Of a stretch of DNA of 9,474 nt, positions 4,637 to 9,474 are shown one piece after another. The translations under genes and the position numbers were made by a program. This DNA comes from Bacteroidales bacterium (GTDB lineage Bacteria > Bacteroidota > Bacteroidia > Bacteroidales > UBA932): positions 1 to 9,474 of the forward strand of contig JAFTYS010000147.1 in the NCBI GenBank assembly GCA_017461285.1, given 5' to 3'. The notes under the pieces are model-generated. The model was not told the DNA's origin. It saw only the letters and a list, made by a program, of their open reading frames with translations, and did no database searches. Each line of letters starts with the position of its first letter. The first letter of the stretch is position 1.

Positions 4637-6276
4637 AGACTGTCAATTGCATAAAATGGCTTTGGCGCGCATCTGAAGGTGTGCGTGGGAAGATTGCAGT
4701 CTCTTCGTTCATCGGATTGCTCCATGTCGCTGCTTCGATGACTTTCGTATGGGTGTGCAAGCAGCTGATCGATGCTGCAACATCAGGCGACGGCAGCAGC
4801 CTGCCTCTATATATCGGCGTCATGGTGGCCTGCATGCTGGTTCAGATAGTTCTTACCGCCATCGAGCGGAGGGTGCTGAACCTCAGCGACGTGGTTCTGA
4901 AGAACGGACTTCGCCACAGGCTCTTCTGCCGGCTTATGGAAAGCCGGTGGGACGGGAAGGAAGCTTTCCATACCGGCGATACGCTGAACCGCGTGATGGA
5001 GGATGTCAGGGTGGTGGCAGAGTCGCTGACCAAATCGGTGCCGGCGGTCATTACCGCTGCTGTCCAGTTCATCGCAGCCTTCAGTTTCCTCTTCATTCTT
5101 GAGCCGGGCCTGGCCTGGACCATCCCATGCATCTTGCTGCTCATGCTTCTTTTGAGCCGCATATACATCAGGAAGATGCGTAAACTGACAAAGGACATAA
5201 GAACGAAAGAGAGCGACATGCAGTCCCTGATGCAGGAAAGCCTCCAGCACAGGCTTGTAATACATACTCTGGAACAGACTCCTTATGTCAGCGATTCTCT
5301 GGCCGACAAGCAGGACGACCTGCTTGAGCGTGTCATGGATAAGACGGTGTACAATATTTATACAAGAGGATTCATACAGTTCGGATTTTCAGCTGGTTAC
5401 GCTGCTGCTTTCCTTTGGGGAGTGTTCGGAATCATGAACGGCTCCGCCACTTTTGGAATGATGACCGCATTTCTCCAGCTGGTCGGGCAGATCCAGCGTC
5501 CGATCATGAATCTTTCGAACCAGCTCTCTCCGCTGATAAACAGCATCACTTCTGCAGAAAGGCTTGACGAGATCGACACCCTTCCATCCGAAGACAAAGG
5601 TCCGCAGGTAAAGCTCGGCTCAAATGTGGGAGTCCGTTTCGAAGGTGTCTCATATGCCTATCCGGACAGTGAAAGAACGATTCTGGACGGTTTTTCGTAT
5701 GATTTCAAGCCCGGTACGACGACTGCTCTGACAGGTCAGACAGGTATCGGCAAGAGCACGGTCATGAGGCTTGTCCTGGCCCTGCTGAGTCCGGATAAAG
5801 GAAAGATAACGATGTATGATGGTGAACGGACTGTGGAAGCATCTCCATCGACACGATGCAATGTCGTATACGTTCCTCAAGGCAATACCCTGATGAGCGG
5901 GACTGTAAGGGATAATCTTCTTCTGGGCAATCCGTCAGCCACGGACGATCAGCTGAAAGCGGCTCTGTATAATGCAGTTGCCGAGTTTGTATATGATCTT
6001 CCGGACGGGCTGGATACATATTGCGGCGAGAAAGGCGCCGGCTTGAGTGAGGGCCAGGCCCAGAGGGTCTGCATAGCACGTTCGCTCCTCAAGGAGGGGA
6101 GCGTCCTGCTTCTGGACGAGCCGACCTCTGCCCTCGACCCGCAGACCGAAGAAGAGCTTATCGGCCGCCTAAAGCGAAGCATGAGCGGCCGTACTGTCAT
6201 CGTCGTAACCCACAGAGACCTGACCATCAGGCTATGTGACGATCAGATTCCTCTTTCCCTGCATATGGATTCGTAA
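4633..6276 (+). CDS. ABC exporter, fused membrane and ATPase domains
   Basis: A 547-residue half-transporter. The membrane domain (about 1-320) has several hydrophobic segments, for example near 20-40, 55-75, 140-175 and 245-275. The ATPase domain (about 330-547) has Walker [10 protein letters not shown] (368-376), Q-loop VPQG (Q416), signature LSEGQ (471-475; Glu for the usual Gly), Walker [13 protein letters not shown] (from 491) and switch His VVTHRD (H527). It should work as a homodimer exporting a peptide or lipid-like product. I chose GTG 4633 because it overlaps the upstream TGA (GTGA) and gives the normal family N-terminus ([10 protein letters not shown]); the ATG at 4582 would overlap the previous gene by 55 bases. 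As last gene of the operon it probably exports the pathway product. No C39 peptidase domain is fused, which fits a separate peptidase in the operon. The last ~10 residues (IPLSLHMDS) read into the convergent gene and look unconserved. Confidence 0.87.
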   Translation: MKTVNCIKWLWRASEGVRGKIAVSSFIGLLHVAASMTFVWVCKQLIDAATSGDGSSLPLYIGVMVACMLVQIVLTAIERRVLNLSDVVLKNGLRHRLFCRLMESRWDGKEAFHTGDTLNRVMEDVRVVAESLTKSVPAVITAAVQFIAAFSFLFILEPGLAWTIPCILLLMLLLSRIYIRKMRKLTKDIRTKESDMQSLMQESLQHRLVIHTLEQTPYVSDSLADKQDDLLERVMDKTVYNIYTRGFIQFGFSAGYAAAFLWGVFGIMNGSATFGMMTAFLQLVGQIQRPIMNLSNQLSPLINSITSAERLDEIDTLPSEDKGPQVKLGSNVGVRFEGVSYAYPDSERTILDGFSYDFKPGTTTALTGQTGIGKSTVMRLVLALLSPDKGKITMYDGERTVEASPSTRCNVVYVPQGNTLMSGTVRDNLLLGNPSATDDQLKAALYNAVAEFVYDLPDGLDTYCGEKGAGLSEGQAQRVCIARSLLKEGSVLLLDEPTSALDPQTEEELIGRLKRSMSGRTVIVVTHRDLTIRLCDDQIPLSLHMDS

Positions 6277-6968
6277 GCCTGTGAGACGGCCTTGAATTTT
6301 TCTTCAGCAGCTTTCTGAACGTCCTCTCCGAGCGTTGCAACCTTGTCAGGGTGGTATTGGACTGCCATCTTGCGATATGCCTTCTTCACTTCCTCATCTG
6401 TAGCGTCCGGAGTGATGCCGAGAATCCTGTAGTTGCTGTCGTTGCTTGGTCTGAACTGTGCGAAGATCGAATCCGCTTCAGTCTTGGGCAGACCTATGTA
6501 TGTGGCTATTGTTTCCAGCACATCGATTTCTCGCTGATGGAGACCGTCACAGGCTCCGAGCGATACAAGATAGTAAAACAGCTGGAGACGCTGCGAATAA
6601 TCCATACATGAACGTATCTGTCCGCAGACTTCGTACAGGTTGAATTCCTTCTGCACAAGCTCCCTCACGACGCTCTCCGCCTCGTCTGCGGCCTGTGCTC
6701 CGAAGTTTGCAGCAAAGAATTCCCTCAGCTTCGAGATTTCCTGTGAGGTGACTTTGCCGTCTGCCTTGATTACTGCAGCTGAAAGCACCAGAAGGCTCAT
6801 CAGGAAGCTGTTCCTCTGTCCCTGGTTCCAGTTCTGTTCGTCACCATATCCGACCGAAGCCTCTGCAAGCCTCTCCATGTTTGCCGCAAAGAAGTATCCC
6901 AATATGCCTCCGATCGGGCCGAACATGGCCCATCCGAGCGCACCTGCTATCCATTTACCTAGTCCCAT
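6243..6968 (-). CDS. DjlA-like co-chaperone: membrane anchor + TerB + J domain
   Basis: A 241-residue protein. It begins with a glycine-rich hydrophobic segment (about 3-28, [10 protein letters not shown]...GGILGYFFA) like the dimerising anchor of DjlA. A TerB-like helical domain follows (about 54-172, with [15 protein letters not shown] and [15 protein letters not shown], the acidic metal-binding pattern of the family). The C-terminal J domain (about 178-238) carries the essential HPD at 206-208 (QYHPDKV), which stimulates DnaK ATPase. The likely role is a membrane-tethered Hsp70 co-chaperone; clients are unknown. It lies 12 nt after the DUF418 gene on the same strand, so the two are probably cotranscribed. 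Its 3' end overlaps the convergent ABC gene by 34 bases. Domains and length are normal. Confidence 0.88.
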   Translation of the reverse strand: MGLGKWIAGALGWAMFGPIGGILGYFFAANMERLAEASVGYGDEQNWNQGQRNSFLMSLLVLSAAVIKADGKVTSQEISKLREFFAANFGAQAADEAESVVRELVQKEFNLYEVCGQIRSCMDYSQRLQLFYYLVSLGACDGLHQREIDVLETIATYIGLPKTEADSIFAQFRPSNDSNYRILGITPDATDEEVKKAYRKMAVQYHPDKVATLGEDVQKAAEEKFKAVSQAYESICRERGI

Positions 6969-6980
6969 TGTGTCTGTCTT

Positions 6981-8171
6981 TTAGTTTTTCTTTCCGAACC
7001 ATGTCGCCCAGCACCAGAGCTGCTCGAACGGTCCTCTCTTGTGATGCTTCATCCACCATGTGCAGAAGATGAACTGAATGATTATGAAAGCGACTCCCAG
7101 GAAGAAGCTTGCGGTGTGGCCGCAATATCTGAACAGTCCGACCCCCCAGTTGTAGAAGATCATTGCTCCGAAGATCGACTGGGTGAGGTAGTTTGTCAGA
7201 CTCATCTTTCCGTATGGAGCTATCTTTATGAGCCAGCTCTTTGCTGATGTGTTGTAGTACAGTAGTGTGACTCCGGACACTATGAACAGCATCATTGCCA
7301 GGTTCTTCCACATGTTCAGAGCTACATTCAGACTGTTTGAAACGCATCTGATCTCAATTGACTTAGGAACAAAGAGGTACAGAGGAAGAAGCACGGCGAA
7401 TGCGATCACAGATCCGGCCAGCACCTTCTTCCATGTCTTCAGGTTGTCGCCCTCGTTGTAGAAAAGTCTCTTCCTTCCTAGCATGATTCCGATCAGGAAG
7501 AAGAGTATGGTCTGTGTCATGCGCCCGTTCTCGATTGCCCATGTGAAATTCACCGGAAGTCCGTTCTTTATGCCTGCCACAGCTACGTCCAGAATCGTTC
7601 CTGCCGACTGTGCGGCTATGATGTCACCGAAATAGCTGTTGCTACCAAGGTACAGCGGCTGGGTGTCTGGATTGATCAGACCTATGATGAAGTATACAAG
7701 TTCCACCGGCTGGAGTAGCATGAGTATGATGAGGGCTTTTATGACCTTGTCGCTTGCCCTTATCACAGGGATGATGAGCACTCCGCACACTGCATACAGG
7801 AAAAGGATGTCGCCGTTGTAGAACAGCAGGTCGAAAAGACCGAAAAGCATCAGCAGCACCATCCTCCACAGGAACCGTGGACGGAAGTCGATGCCTTTCT
7901 GTGCCTGGTTGTCGTGCTGGATGTAGAAGCTGAGTCCGAAGAGCATCGCGAAGATTGCGTACATCTTGCCTGCCAGAAGGAAGAATGTGCTGTCCCAGAC
8001 GATCTTGTTTGCTGCAGCCCAGAACTCGCTGGTCGGTTCCGGGAACATGTAGAAGTTCAGCTGTTCTATGAAATGGATCAGGATGATGCCGGCTATAGCT
8101 ATGCCCCTGAGGATGTCTGCGACGTCGATTCTTGTATTCGGCTTGTCTGATGGTGCGTATGTGTACTTCAT
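6981..8171 (-). CDS. DUF418 domain-containing membrane protein (YeiB-like)
   Basis: A 396-residue polytopic inner-membrane protein with about 9-10 hydrophobic segments. Family signatures are RIDVADILRGIAI (14-26), LFGLFDLLFYNGDIL (109-123), NGRMTQTI (215-222), YGKMSLTNYLTQS (320-332) and RGPFEQLWCW (379-388) near the C-terminus. DUF418/YeiB proteins are related to the acyltransferase-3/HGSNAT-like superfamily and are thought to move or transfer groups across the membrane, but no substrate is established. It starts at ATG 8171, 21 nt after a TAnnTTTG promoter. The J-domain gene follows 12 nt downstream. It is full length with no lesions seen. Confidence 0.87.
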   Translation of the reverse strand: MKYTYAPSDKPNTRIDVADILRGIAIAGIILIHFIEQLNFYMFPEPTSEFWAAANKIVWDSTFFLLAGKMYAIFAMLFGLSFYIQHDNQAQKGIDFRPRFLWRMVLLMLFGLFDLLFYNGDILFLYAVCGVLIIPVIRASDKVIKALIILMLLQPVELVYFIIGLINPDTQPLYLGSNSYFGDIIAAQSAGTILDVAVAGIKNGLPVNFTWAIENGRMTQTILFFLIGIMLGRKRLFYNEGDNLKTWKKVLAGSVIAFAVLLPLYLFVPKSIEIRCVSNSLNVALNMWKNLAMMLFIVSGVTLLYYNTSAKSWLIKIAPYGKMSLTNYLTQSIFGAMIFYNWGVGLFRYCGHTASFFLGVAFIIIQFIFCTWWMKHHKRGPFEQLWCWATWFGKKN

Positions 8172-8192
8172 TGTCTACTGTGTCTTAAATAA

Positions 8193-8200
8193 CAAAGATA
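8193..8200 (-). promoter_or_regulatory. Promoter -7 element (TAnnTTTG) for DUF418 and the J-domain gene
   Basis: The minus strand reads TATCTTTG, ending 21 nt before the ATG at 8171. It lies in the 84-bp divergent gap shared with the Gre factor gene. No clear -33 box. Confidence 0.55.
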
Positions 8201-8221
8201 CAACTAATCCGCATAATTTCT

Positions 8222-8251
8222 TAAATTTGTGGTGTGGTTTAGGTAAATTTG
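8222..8251 (+). promoter_or_regulatory. Two TAnnTTTG motifs in front of the GreA/GreB gene
   Basis: TAAATTTG occurs twice, at 8222-8229 and 8244-8251. The first leaves about 26 nt before the ATG at 8256, a normal short leader. The second ends only 4 nt before the ATG and would give a transcript with almost no leader or a start inside the gene. The upstream copy is the likelier promoter. Confidence 0.5.
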
Positions 8252-8255
8252 CAAT

Positions 8256-8723
8256 ATGGAATATCTGTCAAAGCAACGATATGACGAGATTGCGGCCGAG
8301 TTGGATCATCTTATCAGCGTGGTCTACCCAGAAGTGCGTGATAATGTCGCAGAAACCAGTGCACAGGGGGATAGGAGCGAGAATGCTGGATACCGTGAGG
8401 CAAGGCGGAGACAAGCGAAGACCATCAGCCGTATCCGTTTCCTGCAGAATGTTCTTGAACATTCCCGTGTGATCGACCCGGAAGCTCTCCCAAAAGACAG
8501 AGTATGCCTGTTGAGCAAGGTTGAATTCACGAACCTCGCTACAGATACCCGAATGAAATTCGAGATTGTGAGTCCACACGAGATGAACCTCGAAGCCGGA
8601 AAGATTTCGCTGAAATCCCCGATCGGCGCCGCCCTGATGGGCAAGAAAGTCGGCGAAATAGCAGAAGCCCAGACCCCTTCCGGAATCCTGCGTCTGAAAA
8701 TCGACAGCATCACATTCGATTGA
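8256..8723 (+). CDS. GreA/GreB family transcription elongation factor
   Basis: A 155-residue protein. The N-terminal half (1-75) is the coiled coil that enters the RNA polymerase secondary channel. Its tip GDRSENAGY (38-46) carries D39 and E42, the acidic residues that help polymerase cleave backtracked RNA. The C-terminal FKBP-like domain (about 80-155) contains SPIGAALMGKKVGE (121-134). The sequence DRSENA followed by ISRIRFLQNVLE is closer to GreB than to GreA, but the split cannot be settled by eye, so no symbol is given. It is transcribed alone, divergent from the DUF418 gene. Its stop codon lies in a strong hairpin, so termination begins right at the end of the gene. Confidence 0.9.
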   Translation: MEYLSKQRYDEIAAELDHLISVVYPEVRDNVAETSAQGDRSENAGYREARRRQAKTISRIRFLQNVLEHSRVIDPEALPKDRVCLLSKVEFTNLATDTRMKFEIVSPHEMNLEAGKISLKSPIGAALMGKKVGEIAEAQTPSGILRLKIDSITFD

Positions 8724-8735
8724 ATGTGATGCTGT
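8704..8735. terminator. Hairpin terminator between convergent genes
   Basis: A perfect 14-bp stem: ACAGCATCACATTC (8704-8717) with GAATGTGATGCTGT (8722-8735), loop GATT. The left arm is coding (last residues DSITF) and the stop TGA sits at the loop/right-arm junction. The downstream T run is weak (TCAATCTTAAAG). It lies between the Gre factor gene and the convergent HD gene (stop at 8766) and may serve both. Confidence 0.7.
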
Positions 8736-8765
8736 GTCAATCTTAAAGAATAGCCGTAACTAGTC

Positions 8766-9371
8766 TTATATTCCCAGTTTCTTCAGTCTGCTGATTATCG
8801 AGCTGTTCTTTCGTCCGAAGTAATCGGCGATTTCCTGAACGGACTTGCCTTCTGCCCACATCTGCCTGAGCTCCTCATCGTCCTCTGATGTCCATACGGT
8901 ATATGCGTTAGGATGTTCCTGACGGGCTGCATATACAGAATAGACCGGTTCTCCGGTCAGTTTCTTATATGCCTTCAGATATTTCTTCAGGCGCTTGACG
9001 TCCTTGTCGCTCAGGTAGGGGAGACGGCGGATGTCCATGTTGTCGGTCAGATCGTTTATCTTCACGGCGACTGCAAGGGGATTTTTCTTGACCCTTTCAA
9101 TGAAGTCGTCATAGTTCTCGTTCTCTGACAGCTTTGTGACGCACTTCAACGCCTCAATCACTTCACGCGAAAACCCCTCTGCTTCCAGCATCTCGAAAGT
9201 CCAATCGGTATCCTCGATCACGTCATGCAATACCCCGACGATCTTCTCATCTTCAGTCTTTCCCATCGCCATCACGCGAAGCGGGTGACCTATATAATCT
9301 CTGCCTGCTTTATCAAGCTGGCCCTTATGTGCCTCTGTAGCTATCTGTATGGCTCTTTCAAGTGTACTCAT
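8766..9371 (-). CDS. HD-domain (p)ppGpp hydrolase-like protein with C-terminal HTH
   Basis: A 201-residue protein. Residues 1-145 form an HD hydrolase like the hydrolase half of SpoT and the small alarmone hydrolase MESH1: AHKGQ (14-18), YIGHP with metal ligand H29, LHDVIEDTD (48-56) with H49/D50 and the E53-D54 pair, and VKINDLTDN (102-111) with D107 and N111. No synthetase domain is present. By family the reaction would be removal of the 3'-diphosphate of (p)ppGpp, or of a related nucleotide. The last ~45 residues (157-201) form a separate domain, YTVWTSEDDEELRQMW then GKSVQEIADYFGRK and SRLKKLGI, a Myb/helix-turn-helix-like pattern typical of DNA binding. The ATG at 9371 follows a promoter 37 nt upstream. 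It is monocistronic here, convergent with the Gre gene. Confidence 0.83.
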   Translation of the reverse strand: MSTLERAIQIATEAHKGQLDKAGRDYIGHPLRVMAMGKTEDEKIVGVLHDVIEDTDWTFEMLEAEGFSREVIEALKCVTKLSENENYDDFIERVKKNPLAVAVKINDLTDNMDIRRLPYLSDKDVKRLKKYLKAYKKLTGEPVYSVYAARQEHPNAYTVWTSEDDEELRQMWAEGKSVQEIADYFGRKNSSIISRLKKLGI

Positions 9372-9408
9372 GGTGTAAACTGTTTCTCGACATGCCGTCT
9401 GTGAATTA

Positions 9409-9416
9409 CAAATTTA
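9409..9416 (-). promoter_or_regulatory. Promoter -7 element (TAnnTTTG) of the HD/HTH gene
   Basis: The minus strand reads TAAATTTG, ending 37 nt before the ATG at 9371, which gives a leader of roughly 30 nt. The rest of the window to 9474 is A+T-rich with no gene visible. Confidence 0.55.
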
Positions 9417-9474
9417 TATCATATTATTTGAATTCGCGATTTGAAAATAGCAAATAAATAGTTGATATAATATT

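Overview
The window looks like a chromosomal segment of a Bacteroidales (Bacteroidota) bacterium. Several genes are preceded by the Bacteroidota -7 promoter motif TAnnTTTG rather than a sigma-70 box, Shine-Dalgarno sequences are weak or absent, and the gene families (Abi family, DUF6371 remnant, DUF418, DjlA-like TerB/J protein, HD protein with a C-terminal helix-turn-helix) are common in that order. The genus cannot be fixed from this sequence.

Left third (1-1916), an accessory patch. It opens with the C-terminal end of a GIY-YIG nuclease whose stop codon lies inside a family of short palindromic repeats. An Abi-family HEPN protein (minus strand, visibly more A+T-rich) has its own promoter and a good intrinsic terminator. 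Next comes a broken DUF6371/toprim-like gene: 5' end missing, one frameshift, one nonsense codon. A second cluster of the palindromic repeats follows. Two 45-bp copies of part of the repeat (44/45 identical) bracket the Abi gene and the pseudogene. A separate pair of long hairpins built on GCCACGAAGCGCA lies at 1571-1690.

Centre (1917-6276), one tight five-gene operon on the plus strand: HPr-kinase-like protein, soluble S24/S26 signal-peptidase-like protein, PqqD-like peptide-binding protein, nucleotidyltransferase and ABC exporter. Junctions are 1-nt gap, 5-nt gap, 1-nt overlap and 4-nt overlap. A single promoter stands in front, with an inverted repeat just upstream. The gene content suggests a peptide-modifying and exporting (RiPP-like, 'HPr-rel-A'-like) pathway: PqqD presents a peptide, the kinase and nucleotidyltransferase modify it, the Ser/His peptidase trims it and the ABC protein exports it. 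No precursor gene or cyclase is visible. This is the best candidate here for an undescribed system.

Right third (6243-9371), ordinary genes. A DUF418 membrane protein and a DjlA-like co-chaperone form a minus-strand operon that converges on, and overlaps, the ABC gene. A GreA/GreB factor is transcribed divergently from DUF418. It ends in a strong hairpin facing a convergent HD-domain (p)ppGpp-hydrolase-like gene fused to a DNA-binding-like tail. No tRNA, rRNA, CRISPR array or intact transposase was seen.
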